From the NCBI GenBank assembly GCA_036873755.1, contig JAVTVY010033710.1, positions 1-64,000 of the forward strand: a stretch of DNA of 64,000 bases. Reading direction: 5' to 3'. How positions within the stretch are numbered: the stretch's first letter is position 1; each line of letters opens with the position of its first letter. The position numbers were made by a program, and so were the translations under genes. The notes below the pieces were generated by a model. That model saw only the letters and a list, made by a program, of their open reading frames with translations. It did no database searches and was not told the origin of the DNA. Source of the DNA: Hanleya hanleyi (lineage: Eukaryota > Mollusca > Polyplacophora > Lepidopleurida > Hanleyidae). This document shows positions 1-13,146 of this stretch, in pieces.

Positions 1-7
1 AAGCCGC

Positions 8-420
8 TCACCAGCCGTAGTTGTTGAAAAAGGGCTTGACAGCTACATGTAATATTTTCCGAAGCCGTCGTAGTCACAAACAATGAAATAATTTGATAAT
101 GAACTTACCTTGATATTGTAGTCTTGTTTATCAGACACTGTCATGGCAGACCAAACCACAGAACATGTTTACAGAAATCGGCTGTTGTTGTGACTCGTAA
201 TCTGCAGGCTGAGCCGTTACGAGTAGTTCAAAATGGAAGTGGTCACTCTGACTTTCAGGTCTGCTGTGAAGCTAAACTGGGCAGTTTCTGATAAGCAACA
301 GAGCTCTGAATATCAAGGTACATGTAAGATCATACAGAATCGAATCATTCCATTGTTTGTGACCAACGGCTTCAGAAAATATTAGCCGTCCAGTATTTTT
401 TCAACAACTACAGCTGGTGA
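8..420. repeat. Fold-back (MITE-like) element with ~85-bp imperfect inverted ends
   Basis: The left end (8-90) and the right end (about 345-420) are inverted copies of each other. TCACCAGCCGTAGTTGTTG on the left matches its complement at 401-420. The inner AATATTTTC...AAGCCGT and ACAAACAATG blocks are also mirrored near 350-385. The centre has no coding signal. Length and structure fit a non-autonomous inverted-repeat element. The left boundary touches the window start, so the target-site duplication cannot be checked. Confidence 0.6.
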
Positions 421-1800
421 ATGGTTTGGCTCCGGGGCCTTGTTTGCACGCGGTATCGAAAAAGCCGGAGCTACATGTACCTTCAATAACAATGTGGAGC
501 ATGCAGTTGCAAAAGCTGCAATCACACACATATGAGGGCAATAATTATGATGGACAAAGCCGATATTGGTAACCATGTCTATGATGGCTTGGACCTTGTG
601 ACCTACAATGTACATGTAGGCTTATGGTGACCCATGGGTAAGATTGGGCCAAAATTAAAATATCGTTTGTTTGGGGTAACTATACCTACCCAACCCAAGA
701 TTTTTTATTTATTTATTTATTTTTTATTCAGATCTAAGAAATATAGGGTTTTCCTGAAATTATATATGTGTAACCAAGAAAATACATGTTTAAAAGCAGC
801 CATCCACACAAATTAATATTTTCTCAGTTTGGCACAGCTCTGTCTCTACTCTCATGAAGCAATATTGTATGAAGCGGTATATGACAATGTTGAAAAGAGA
901 AAAAAAAAGGAATTAAAAAATCAAATAAAAAATCGACCTACCGACCCATGTAATGGTCTGTGAAGGTTATGTTACCCCAGACAATCCACTTTTTAATATT
1001 GGCCTTAGGTGCATACCGTAAGTTTAGTACCAGTCAGAGACATGGGGTACCGTATCACAGACATTCTAAGTTTGAAGACAGACTGATGGATGAGTGGACA
1101 GACATGTAGAAAATCGATATAATCAATTAATATCAAGTACTAGTTTGCAATGAGTTTGAGGTATACCTGAAATTTGATCAAAATCCACATCTCTGAACTG
1201 GAGTTATGACAGTAAAAACACACTTTTTTCCAAATTTTCGGCTTAGGCGACCTGGACCATTGTTTGACCTTTTGACCTCTTTTTTTGCAGATTTTCTAGC
1301 CCATGTGACCTTGACCTAGTGACCCCAAAACCAATAGACTGGGAGCTATTCCCCAATATCTTGCATGAAAATTTGGAGTGAATTGAATCAATAGTTTTCA
1401 AATTATTGTGTTAACGGAAAAAATGTGACACACACAGAAACAGGGGTCAAAATAATGTCTGTCTACTTGTCTTCGACAGGTGCTTTTTTGCAGTTACTAG
1501 TAAACAGGAAATATTTACTAACCTGACACAGTATTGTATTGTAATATACCTTATTGTGATATACGGTACATGTACTTGCAAAACTGTAATAATGAAGTTT
1601 CCTGACCGTAGAGTGACAGTTTTGTGAAATGCATTTTAGAAGCAATACTTTTTTGACTATACAATTCATACAAGTCGAAGTTAGCAAATGACAAGTCAAA
1701 AAAAATACGAAGCTGCGCATCTGAAAACCCCTCGGCTCTGGGCGTCAGCCATTCATAATGTATTCAATTTGAACCAAGACTTCAGGAACACCAAGCAGTC
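421..1800. other. Intergenic, no gene seen
   Basis: AT-rich DNA with short ORFs only. Around 1150-1400 it contains phrases typical of an old dispersed repeat (TTTGACCTTTTGACC, GTGACCTTGACC, and text about 'CAAAATCCACATCT...GAGTTATGACAGT'). Similar phrases recur at 4020-4510 and 5640-5870. Confidence 0.5.
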
Positions 1801-3290
1801 AAGTTACAAATGTACAGGTTATGAAAAATTTTGCAATTAGAAATGGCCTCCAAGGTTTCCGTCCAATCAGATAAACCGGTATTCATTACTTAAGTCTCTT
1901 GATGCATCGATGATGTATAACAAATTTTACATTGAGCATTTGAAAGTTATCAGAGATAGATATCATTAATGCTTTCACATAAATTAAATATGGCCACCCA
2001 TCCTTCCCACCACTCAGAGGAACTGATGTGGTTATTCATTGCACGTCTCTTGACACATGGATGCTGTATACCAAGTTTCATATAGAACACTGAAATGGTA
2101 TCAAAGATATACATCATTAAAGATTTTGCATAAATTAAAGATGGCCACCAATGTTTCCACCCAATCAGAAACACCAGAACTGTCATTTATCGTAAGTCTA
2201 TTGATGCTTCGATGATGTATACCAAATTTTACATCAGGCACTTGAACGGTATCAGAGATAGAGATCATTAATGATTTCGCATAAATTAAAGATGGCCGCC
2301 CATCCTTCCCACCCAGGCCTCAATTTAAGGTGGTAACCTGTTTTCAGGTTGCCTGGAGGTCGCCATATGAAAAATAGTGGTAACCTATTTTCAGGTCCCC
2401 ATAATTTTGACTAATAATAGGACATTAGGTTAATAATTAATGCAATAGGTTCCCACAGGTTACCAGTCTAGAATTCATGGTAACCTGTTGAGAGGTTACC
2501 ATCAGCACTCCTTAAATTGAGGCCTGCCACCACTCAGAGGAACTGATGTGGTTATACATTGCAGGTCTCTTGATACATCGATGCTGTATAACAAGTTTCG
2601 TATAGAACACTTGAATGGTATCAGAGATATATATGATCATTAAAGATTTTGCATAAATTAAAGATGGCCGCCAAGGTTTTCACCGAATCAGGGAAACTGG
2701 TTTGTCATTCCTTTGAAGTTTCTTGATGCATCGATGATCTATACCAAGTTTCACACTGAACAGGGAAATGGTACCCGAGATACACAAGATCAATGGTTTC
2801 GCATAAATTAAGTATGGCCGCCAAAGTTTCCAACCATTCGGGTCCAGATTCCATAGAGTTCTGGGTCATGAGCATATGGATGTGCAGTGCAAGTTTGGTG
2901 TGCCTAGGGTAAGTTGTTCTAAAGATATCTTGGTAACGAGAAAGCTGTGATGGTTTTGCATAAATTAAAGATGGCCGCCAAAATTGCCAACCATTCTGGT
3001 CCAGATTCCATAGGGTTCTGGGTCATGAGCATATGGATGTGCAGTGCAAGTTTGGTGTGCCTAGGCTAAGTCGTTCTAAAGATATCTTGGTAACGAGAAA
3101 GCTGTGATGGTTTCGCATAAATTAAAGATGGCCGCCAAAGTTTCCAACCAATCAGGTCCACATTCAATAGGGTTCTGGATCAGGCGCATATGGATGTGTA
3201 CTGCAAGTTTGGTGTGTCTAGGGTAAGTCGTTCTAAAGATATCTTGGTAACGAGAAAGATGTGACGGACAGACGGACGGACGTACATGAC
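1800..3290. repeat. Degenerate tandem array, ~152-bp unit, about nine units
   Basis: The phrase GCATAAATTAAAGATGGCCG, or a close variant, recurs at about 1840, 1989, 2142, 2291, 2663, 2813, 2970 and 3127. The spacing is 149-162 bp once the insertion at 2314-2526 is removed. Each unit also repeats a TTGATGCATCGATGATGTAT-like and an AAGTTTGGTGTG-like phrase. The array ends in GACGGACAGACGGACGGACG. Units differ by 15-30 percent by eye, so the array is old. No unit has a conserved reading frame. Confidence 0.75.
2314..2526. mobile_element. MITE, 213 bp, 17-bp TIR, 5-bp target duplication
   Basis: The ends are perfect 17-bp inverted repeats starting CAGGCCTCAATTTAAGG (2314-2330 and 2510-2526). 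The flanks are CCACC at 2309-2313 and CCACC at 2527-2531. The neighbouring tandem unit (about 2000-2035) carries the same CCTTCCCACCACTCAGAGG context without the insertion, so the empty site is directly visible. The interior repeats GGTAACCT several times in both orientations. There is no ORF, so it is non-autonomous. The superfamily is not assigned. Confidence 0.85.
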
Positions 3291-3359
3291 GGCGACAATA
3301 CCACTTGTCATATGAGAGAACACATTTTTAGGAAAAATTTCCACCCCTGAAACAACCAG

Positions 3360-3853
3360 GTCTACAACCCTCGACAGGGTTTCAATCTTTATGGGATGCT
3401 GTGAATAATAACAAACTTCATGAGTTCAAAAAATCTGTAGGCTTAATACTCATCTGAACAGCCAGAAACGTTTCAATCAAGCCATGATCAGGTGAAGTAG
3501 AACTGACCATACACAATTAACTCATAAACATTTACTAAAAAAGAGCCAGTCCCAAGGTGTATTCCATGCCACGAAGATCTTATTGACTGTATAGATTTTA
3601 AGTTAAAGATTATAAGAGATTCTTTTTATCGAGCAACTTCTTTAGAAGATCTTCTTAGTCGCGTGAAAGAAGACTGTATCTTAGGTTACTTGAGAGAAAT
3701 CGATTTGTTGCATTTAGTTTTAATATGTGTATGTTTTAATGTGTTGGATTACTAAGTTATTAACTTGAATATTTAGAATTTTGTTTGATCGTCGCTATAT
3801 AGCCGAAATATTGTTGAACGCGACGTTAAACCTTAATTCTCTCTCTCTCTCTC
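3360..3853 (+). mobile_element. 5'-truncated LINE (non-LTR retrotransposon) 3' end
   Basis: A frame at about 3556-3765 reads like the C-terminal tail of a LINE reverse-transcriptase ORF (for example FYRATSLEDLLSRVKED and GYLREIDLL) and then stops. It is followed by a 3' untranslated tail with ATATAGCCGAAATATTG, GCGACGTTAAAC and a (TC)n run at about 3838-3853. This tail is common to mollusc LINE/SINE families. An upstream frame near 3370-3450 (SLWDAVNNNKLHEFKKS) may be a further fragment. The copy is 5' truncated and dead. Confidence 0.6.
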
Positions 3854-6610
3854 CATCAACAGGGGTCTGGTGGGGGATAACAAGAGACAATATTCAATAA
3901 TATGCCTGCTCACTGGCCAGCTTAGATCTATGTTACCCTTTTTGATCTCACATTTAAATTTCATTACACACTTGTATGCATAATTTTGGTGAGCAATGAT
4001 AGCTTATTGTATAAATCTTTGGTGAACCTTTGACCTCAAAATTACTCCCAAGTTTGGGGTATCAGCATTCCCAAATGTTGGTCAAACTCTATTTACAGAT
4101 GGAGATACATGCACCACATGGACACGATTGAGGATTGAAGTTAACACACCTCAAACTCAATAGTTCTCCCCATGGAGTTCATAGCCCAGTTCATATTTTT
4201 AACTATAGGTGGCAGTGACCATGACCGTTATTTGACCTTTTGACCCCAAAACCCATAGGTTTCTTCTCTGCCATGAGTTTGAGGTTGAGGTGTACCATTG
4301 GATATAGCATTGACATACATGCAACAATTTTTGATGATTTCTTTACTTCTACATGTAGGTCAGTAACCTTGATCTAAGACCCTAGATGTACATAGCATTC
4401 CTTTTGCCCCATGGGTAAGGTAGATTGTAAGTTTTGGTACCAATTTACTATGATTTCCTGATTTTTAGGCTACAGTGATCTTGAGTCGACATTCATCCAC
4501 AAAATGAATACAGTATACATGTGTACTCCAAGTTTGGTATCATACCATTCCATAATCTGGAACTAGAGTCTACATTGCACAGACAATTTTATATATAAGT
4601 TTTATGAATGTACCACGTGCACTTGAAGGCTTGAAGGTTGTTAAACATAGTAAAAGCACTATGTTAAATGAATTAACACAGGTAGGGGAGACCGAGGCTG
4701 GTTGGAATCTTTTTTTCATAAAACGATGATGACTAGGTAGAAAGTTTTATGTCAACTTGGAATTGTGCATATGATAGTACATGTACATCCACAGGGCTAT
4801 CTAGCCCCCATCAGTATGAAGTCCAAACAATGCTCAAAAAGCTTACAAAAGTTACATGCCTAAAACGAAAAGACTGGGGAAAGCCCCTTGGGATAAGTTG
4901 GACCAGATTTTATATTATTAGCATGATGAGCAGCTAAAGCCAAACACTGTTTTGTTTCAAAAAGACAAATGTTAACTTAATTTGCATAACCGAAATCGAA
5001 AACAATTAAGCTACATGTAGTTGTTCGACCAGTCGACATCGCCTCTGGCGTTCTAAGAGAAATATTACTATGCCTTGACAGAAAACCAGTGAACCAGTCA
5101 AACCCCTGCCATTTCGGTGCCTTCACATGATTACGGAATGGTTTTGCTAATCTTTAGCAAATATAGCAATTTAGCAGTTGAACAATTTATAGCAATTGGT
5201 TGGACCATGTTCCAACTTACCCCAGCTTTAGTGTTCCAATCAGACACTAAAGCACTTTCAGTATTGATCAAGGTCAAATTTACAAGTACATAACAATTTA
5301 GTTGATCAGTCAATACAAAAGCACCTGTTTAAAGATTATCCTTATCTTGCATATATCTCCAAAAAAGTGTTCCTCAAAGTTTGCGTTACAGAAGGAAATG
5401 CTTGAGATGTGAAATATTTAGTTGAACAGGGCAATAGCCCATTGGGCTTCAATACCCCTCGGCTATCAGTTATTGTCTACATGTACACCCAGCAATCATG
5501 CATTGTATAATATCACCAGTGTATTTTTAGAACTAGATTAACAAAAATGTGATGTAGTAGAGTTGACTGTAGTTCTCTCATATAAGTAATACACAGGAAG
5601 TTGGGCAAGGTCAGCATTTACCAAGGCCTTAATTGATGGGAAAAAAATTCCACTGAGGTTCTGGTACAGTATGACCGAATACTTACATGTAGCTCATAAT
5701 CAAATCAAGTAATTTTTCTTGGAAATATAGATCAAGGTCAGTCATCTTTAACAATTTCAGGTCAATTCTAACTTAATTGCATATGGAAGATGAATTTCGA
5801 AATCTTAGACTTAACATATAGAATTTGACCTTTTAAAAATAGGTCAAGGTCAGCGATATTCTTCAATAGACTTCGGGTCCAGCCATAAGTGGTATACATG
5901 TAATTTGGACAATGTAGATATACATGTATACTGCAATCTAGGTAAACTAGGATGGTAAATCAGGGGAATAGCATCTAGACGTAACACTATGAAAACTTCG
6001 TGAGAAACGTTCGCCGATATTCTGCGAGATCCCATAATAAGCCAATCACGACAATTTCTGACTTATCTTTCTGAAAATAATTTATGTTTACTTCACGGAG
6101 ATTAACATATTCGCGCGGCACAATCTTTTGATATTTTCTACCCCCCAAACAAAGCCAGACTTTCGGTGGGAATAAACTCTTTGATCTTCATGGTTAACAA
6201 TGCACACCGTCTGGAAATGACGCCATATTTGGATACCGGTACTGTTTCCCGATACTGTTTATATATTAGTCAACGTGCTACCGTGTGTAATTACTGTGGG
6301 CATGATTTCAACAATCTACCCACCTGATTGGCTAACAAATGTAGTTTCAAATTCGCATGGGATTTATATAGAGCTGAATTCAGATATAATATTCCGTGAT
6401 ATTTTATCTGAGTTTACGGAGATTGATGTTGATGATATTCCAATTTACTGATTTTCTGCTGAGTTCATTTCAATAGACTCCTAGTCCTCCACCAGAAGAT
6501 CATTTCTGACTTAATTTCTGTACAAATAGGCTATTTCAGCAAGAAAAAACTTTCACCTCACCTCATTCAGCAAAGCGAAAATTCACTTTCTCATTTGACT
6601 CCTTTTACAT
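3854..6610. other. Intergenic with old dispersed repeat sequence
   Basis: No ORF looks real. Stretches at 4020-4510 and 5640-5870 carry the same 'TTTGACCTTTTGACCCCAAAACC' style phrases as 1200-1400, marking a decayed repeat family. The short frames at 4749-4937, 5131-5313 and 5850-6035 have no recognisable composition. Confidence 0.5.
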
Positions 6611-6616
6611 GTACTG

Positions 6617-8645
6617 TAGCATGCAGTGTCAGGACATTTCGGTAAACAACATTTCAGTGCGCAAAATTTCGGCACAAAGTGGTGGGTATACATACATACA
6701 ACATTTTGGCAACTTCATTTCACAGTTTAAAAACTCAATTTTTCAGTTCAAAACACAATTTTTTGGAGTAAAAAATCAATAGTTTTCACCAAAATATTTA
6801 TACTCAATTTGTGTGTAGTGTTGGAAACTGAATTTCAAGCTCCAGAAACTGAATTTTCAAGCTTCATAAATTCGGAATTTCAATACAAGATTGTCGGGAA
6901 ATCATCTGGTAAAACTCAAATGAGCACCATGGTTGCGGTAGCAAATGTGAATCTGTCGGCAGCAACAACAACGTCAAATGTAAACTCTGTCAGCTGCTCT
7001 GAATTTACCTCGGACGACTTAGTCTGTTAACGGGATATATTCATCCGAGACTGGTTCATCCGAGGTAGCTTTACTTACATCGTAGATTTCCGTGGAAGAA
7101 CCCCGAATACTTACGAACCGTATTTTCACTGTACGATCGAATCGCCATTGTTTTTGGTTTCCATTTCGTTTCTTCGAACGGAGGGAGCTACAAACGATAA
7201 TAAACACACCTTGTCTTCGTCGAATGCCAATCGTAAGTGTTTCTTTGTGTATTCTGTGTAATTTGTCTTGAGAAAATAGTAATGTATCATTTTCACTTTT
7301 GTCTGCTCAAACGAAAGTTGACACGAACGTACAGCGTGCGTTTTGAGCACATGACAAGGGAGTGAACTCTTCCTGCGGCGACATAGCCGGTCGCTTGCAA
7401 GCGTTTTTGAAGTATTTCGTTGTTTGTTTTTTTCCCCCCCTTTTATTTGTTAACAATATTGTATCTCATGGTAGTGTGAAACGTCACAGGACCTACAAAG
7501 TAGTGTGGGCATTAGGACTCTGACGCGAACTGAATCCTTGGGAATCTCCCCACCCCAAGTTGAAATCCTGCCTATATTAAGATGGGCACTGCCCAAGTCA
7601 GAATCACCAGTGATTTTCATCAAAAATCACCAGAAATTTTCACCAAAAGTAGGTCAGCTCAGAACTTGCTGGTAAGAGTCCCCTAATGCACCTTCATACC
7701 AAAAATCAAGGTTTTAATGTCAACGGTTCTCCTTATTTTGCCAATGAAAGGATTCGGATGGACTCTCTCATTACTGGACAATTTGCAAATGAGAACTTCG
7801 TAAGAAAACATTATCATCGTGTAACTATTTTATAAACTAGTATGATTTTGTTTTTCATTGTTTCTTTCTGACAACATAATGGAAATGAGTAAACGCAATC
7901 AATAACACAAAATAATTTTAATTACACAAAAGGTTAAAAATACATGAATTGGTAACAGTAGACAAGGTTCATAGAAGATAACATTTACCCTGGTTTGTAA
8001 TAAAATTATATACTCAAGTTCGGGGGGAAAAAATGACCCTGGTTTGTAAAAAATTTATATACTCAACTTTAGGGGGAAAAAATGCTGATAAATTTTATTT
8101 TAACTCACTTTGACTGTAAAAAAAACTCAATTTTTTGGATTTCGGTTCGTAAAAACTAAAGATTTTCACATTATTTCTAACAAATAGACATGACAAACAG
8201 AGTATAGGGCTAGTACCAAGTTTGGCATTGATGTCAAATTCAGTTCACATTGACAAAGTGAGTCAAAGCATTGGAGAAGACTATTAATGCATGAGACCTA
8301 CTAAAACTATGTAAAAACCATGTACAGCCCAGCTAAGTATGATTATATATTTTACAAATAAATTAATGTTTTAACCTCATTCAGCATGATCTTACATCTG
8401 TTTGATTGATGGGAAATTTGCTAAAATATCTATACATGTACATGTATCTCTGTAAAATCTTCGAATATATGTTTCAACATTTATGTACATGTATCACGAC
8501 CTCATGTATATCGGTATATAGTGTTTTGCCCAATTATAAGCTAAATCGTTTTAAGTCAAGTGCAAATTGCAGAATTGTTGTACCATCCACTTCGTGCCAA
8601 AATGTCGAATGACAAAAATGTCACTAACCGAAATGTTGCATGCTC
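6617..8645. repeat. Possible 2-kb element bounded by ~70-bp imperfect inverted repeats
   Basis: The left block 6617-6690 (AGCATGCA..ACATTTCGGT..TTTCGGCACAAAGTGG) is matched in reverse complement by 8578-8645 (CCACTTCGTGCC..ACCGAAATGTTGCATGCT). Inside, both flanks carry ACTCAATTTTT phrases. A direct duplication of about 50 bp (CCCTGGTTTGTAA..TATATACTCAA..GGGGGAAAAAATG) lies at about 7989-8083. No transposase ORF is visible. It may be a non-autonomous element or two separately inserted repeats in opposite orientation. Confidence 0.4.
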
Positions 8646-10373
8646 AAATGGTCACGACTCACATCTATTAAAATAGCATGTTACATAGATGTATAATTTG
8701 CTGATTCCCAAGTTTTATCTAACCATGCTTCTAATCTATTTATATATATCATGTATACATGTACATGTATATACATGTATACACTTAGAACATGTGCAGT
8801 GTAATTGATGAGTCACCTTTCAAAACAGCAGATCCTGTGACATTTTCCTGGTATTGAGTGAGGGACTTGTAGGGGGATTTCCCATCCAGGCAATGCAGAA
8901 CTACATATAATTGTCTCCGACATATGTACATGTACATTGTATCTACTTTTGAGCCTACTAGAAACATAAGGTTATTTGCATATGAAATACATTTTTAATA
9001 ATTTCACTTTAGTTTAAATACATTTTTTTTTTCTTCACTTCTCCCACACAGGTGTAGGTCTGAAATTTGAGGGTCTTTTTGTAATCATAACATTCAACAT
9101 TTACCAAATCAGTTATTCATCTGATATAAAAGCCTAAGCCCGGTGTATTTACCTTCACAATTCTGTTGTACTCAAAATTAGACCAGATCCCAAGAAATCG
9201 GCTCGGTGCGTGCAGACAAACTTACTCATGTGACTTCATTGCAGAGGTCATGAAGGTGTGCACCCCAGACCTATCATTGCATCGTATATGTTGTTATGTA
9301 CATTGTAGGATGTTACTGATTTCAATTGAATTTGGTGTTCAGAGTGCCCAGGAATATTTAAGTCTTATGACATCACAGTCGCATTTTAACGGCGGGGGGG
9401 TGTGGATAGGGTCACCGTCTCTGCTCCAACAAAGGTTTGTGTCAAGGACCAGTCCATATTTCTACCCCGCATTATGGAGCCAAACTAGAGGGAGCGCGGC
9501 AACATCAGAAGATACCCCGTCAGCCTGGCGTTTGATTCGAATGAGCCAACCGAATTGCCCCTACCATTATGTTCCCTTCAAAGCACTATGAAGAGTTCTT
9601 GGGATTGGTCGACACTCGCGTTACTGCAAGCCGGTTAGATCCTACAAGCGACATATCGAAATGGAGGAGCAGATACGATTTAATTTTAATTAGATTGGTG
9701 TGCAGCAATTGGGGATATTTTGTCTTGCAACCAATAATGTACATGTAATACTCAAGCTTTTGGTTACATGTTACTCATTATTGATATTGAAGTGCCAGCA
9801 TCAACAAATATTGTCACATGACTAGTAGGCATTGAAATGATGTCATCAGAAGTATCTGTTTAACTTTGAGACCATATATTTTATGTATAGAATGGGTGCT
9901 GCCTTGGTCATGGTGCTCAAGGCCAAAAGTTGATGTACATTTCTTCAGTAAGTTGATTCATTTTGCATTAATGTTTCCATAATTGAAGATGGAGACAGTG
10001 TGCTGGAATTGACTGCAAAAATTCTTTGGACTTTGAAGAACTGGGGAGATAACATTCATAATTTAAGCTAAGCAAGCATTTATCCCTCAAAACGATGTCC
10101 ACTTTTGTTCATCTTAGTAATAAACACACAAAGGTTTGTCTATAGAGATGAAAAATATATATTTATAGATTTTGTTTCACATTCTTTTTCATAAATTCAA
10201 TAACACGAGTACTGGTATTCAACTCATAGCCAAAATTGGGGAAAACAGTGAAAATATTACTTTTCACCTTCAAAAACGGGCACTGCCTGACAGAATCTGA
10301 TCACAATTTCAGACACCTTGGACTCCTCTGTAAATTCACTGATCAATGACAAATTATATGCTGTTTTATATCA
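8646..10373. other. Intergenic, no supported gene
   Basis: The stretch contains ATGTACATGTA-rich low-complexity sequence near 8750-8780 and an open 141-codon frame at 9166-9591. That frame has no domain, no coding-like composition and no splice context, so I do not call it. It may include intron sequence of the gene at 10704-13146, whose next exons must lie to the left. Confidence 0.4.
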
Positions 10374-10440
10374 GGAGAGAGAGAGAGAATTAAGGTAAAA
10401 CGTCGCATTCAGCAATATTTCAGCTATTATATTCGATTAT
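10374..10440 (-). mobile_element. LINE/SINE 3' tail fragment
   Basis: On the minus strand this reads ATATTGCTGAATGCGACG, then TTTTACCTTAATT and (TC)n. It is the same tail as at 3791-3853 in the opposite orientation. Only the tail is recognisable here. Confidence 0.55.
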
Positions 10441-10703
10441 GTGTTTTATATCATATTGTACTTGATTATGAAGAACTTAAATAATTTGTTTACATGTAAA
10501 CACTTTATTTAAAAATCATCTGCTATGCCTATGACCAATTTAATTTGGATTTTCTTGATTCTTACGAGGATATTGCAAAGGTGTGCGGGCAGTGCAGCAA
10601 ATGCTGTAATTGTCCATTTCATTTTCTTCTGACAGAATCGGGACAGGTCTGCACTGGCCTTTACTGTGCAGATAGATACTATTCTAAAAGATTAGAGACT
10701 TAC

Positions 10704-13146
10704 CTGTTGCAGTAGCATTGGATTGATCTGAACTGGACCTTGAACCAGCCGTGCTCTCAGCTGCTTTAAACTTCGCCATCCGTCTTTTCTTGAATGGAAG
10801 ATGGCTGCCCTGGCTTGGGGAATCCTCCTCGGCACGCTGGTGCTTTCTTTCTGTTGGCCCACATTTGCCTTGGACATTTTCTGCAGGACTGTTGGGTGAT
10901 GACCTCTTACTCGGAGAGATCTGCCGTGATCGTCCACTCAAAGATTTCAGATGGCTTCTGTCCGCAGCAACATTTTGGACCACTGTAGGTATACCAGTAT
11001 GCTCTGTTGGCAGTGTTGGCACAATAGATGGCAAACAACCAATCTGAATTTGGTCAGTAGAATCTGTTCGGACAGGATGTTGAGGAGAATTAACATGTTG
11101 AAGCACTGTATGATTATTATGCTCAAGGTAGTCATGCCGGGACATGGTATTTTCAGAGTTACTTTCCCCTGACCTAGAAATGCTGCTCATCAAAAACCCT
11201 GTCTCAGCAGGAGAAGACAATGGTCTCTGAACATGTACATCTCCAGTGGACTGTCCTAGCTGTGCTCTCAACAAGGCATTGGACCCAGAACTAAGAGGAC
11301 TAGGTGATGGTGAAGTTAATGGAGACATCTGGTTCGCCCGTTGCAGCGTGAGAATGGCTTGGATTTGTCCAAGCATAAATGCCCTTTCTTTCCCTGTAGC
11401 CCTGGCCAGGTTATCACTGAGTCTCTGAATCGCTTGTTTCTGGGCAACTTGCATTGCTTGGTCACTGGCCATTTCCTTACCACTTTTATTATCTCCCAGT
11501 GCCATCGGCTGCTGTATCGGAGAATTGGGCTTGGTTATGGATGTTGGAGGTAGGTTAAGAATGGATAGAGGAAGTGGCGGTTTGTATGGCTTTTCTTCGG
11601 AAACAGTTTTCTTTTCCTTGGGCTTCAGTCTGACTTCTGCTTGTGGGCTTACGGAAGCTTGGACAATTTCTGTTCTTTCAACACCCCATTCCTGCCCATG
11701 ATGCAGCGGATGATGCCTCTGTCCATGCGCTGCATGCAAGGTATCATAACCATGCTTTGGCACGAGAGCGGATTGGGGCGGGAGAGACGCAGACGAAGCA
11801 TGGTCAATGACAATGGGTAGACACATGTGGGATGGGGTCTTAGTCACCATATGATCAGTGGGTTGTCTATGCGCAGATGGAGGTGCCACTGGAACATACT
11901 GATACCCAGAGTTGACATCTTGTGAATGAAGAGACTGTTGACTGCCGGAGATATTCCTGCTTCCCAGAGTCAAAGTTTGAAGGTCAGGCATTGAATCTCC
12001 ATGTCTCCTTGAAGGTTTAGTTTCCATGCCTTCAACACCAGTTTGTGTTTCCACGGTGCGACTTACTTTTGATGGTGGAACATATTCCCTGGAAGGATTC
12101 AGTATCGCATTTTGCGCCACAACGTCTGTGATATGAATGTTGGGTTGGGCATATTGGGCAGTCGTCTGGAATGTTGGTCTATGTGTTGCTAGTGCGTCAG
12201 CAAGTTTTTTTCTCTTCCCTTTACCAGGCATTTTTGGCAGGACATGCAAAGCAGGATGTCGCACACTGGAAGTTTCCATTTTCTGGTTGATATTTGAGAC
12301 ACAAAGAGGAATATTATGTCTGGAATGTTCTGAAGGTGCTGATGGCTGTGATGAGGATGACGGCTGATATGCAGACATATGTGGATGTACTGGCATAATA
12401 TTTGAGGGTATCCCTGCAAGAAGCATAGGTACACTAGAAGCATATTGAAGGCTGGTGACTGGATTTTGTAATATCGAAGTGATTGCCGGGGATTTTCCGA
12501 CATTCTTTTGTGTCCTTTTTGTCGAGGATGTAACAGTATCCTCCTGGACATCTTCAACCTTTTCTTGGTTATGGTGGGAAGTTTTCTCATGTGCCACAGG
12601 TTGTCTTCTCTTGGCATTATCGTCATCGGTGTCAATAACCAGAATCCCACCATCTTCAGAACTGCTTTTTGATGAAGGCCTACTGTTGCTATCATTGGCA
12701 TTCAAGTTGGAATCAGAATTCAAACCGAGCAAACATCCTGAAGCAAGGGTGGACATCGCCTCGGCTGCCGCAATTCTAGCATCATGTTCACCTACGTCAA
12801 CGGTATGAGCCACATTTACATCAGGTCCATTTATCTTATGAGAATCACATTTTGTTCTGCGATTCTGACTGCCTGCTAATTGACGCTGAAGTTTACTCAA
12901 GTTACGCAGCTGAAAATCTGCCTCGAGCAAATGACCAATTTTACCTCCCGCCATTTGTCCCTGTGAACTGATGATATCGGCGGGACCATTATCAATTCCA
13001 TCATCACGTTTTTTACCTTTCCGTTTCTTGGATTGTTTCACGCCAGCTTGTCCGTTGACCTTGGCTCGCCCTATTTTTGTCTTCGGTGCTGTCCCTTTGG
13101 AAGTAGGTCGATCAAACTCCACGCCACCAGATTCTATCATAGCCAT
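10704..13146 (-). CDS. First coding exon of an unrecognised nuclear-type protein
   Basis: This is a single 814-codon open exon, starting ATG at 13146 and ending at a textbook donor, CAG|GTAAGT, at 10704/10703 in phase 1. The frame continues only five codons into the intron. The protein is Ser/Pro/Gln-rich and largely disordered. It has a basic stretch near residues 38-48 (KQSKKRKGKKR), a helical AAAEAMSTLASG segment near 125-136, an acidic VIDTDDDN patch near 170, many SP sites, and a basic PFKKRRMAKFK patch near 781-791. These features suggest a nuclear regulatory or chromatin protein. I do not recognise the family, and no structured domain is visible in this exon. Later exons should lie left of 10.7 kb on the minus strand, but none could be identified. 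Its length, open frame and perfect donor make it the best-supported host gene here. Confidence 0.8.

Noticed and set aside
1800..3290. CRISPR-like or satellite centromere array
   Set aside because: Units are diverged, about 152 bp, without direct-repeat/spacer structure; this is an animal dispersed/tandem repeat.
9166..9591. 141-codon plus-strand ORF
   Set aside because: No domain, patchy composition, no splice context, and it crosses low-complexity DNA; likely chance.
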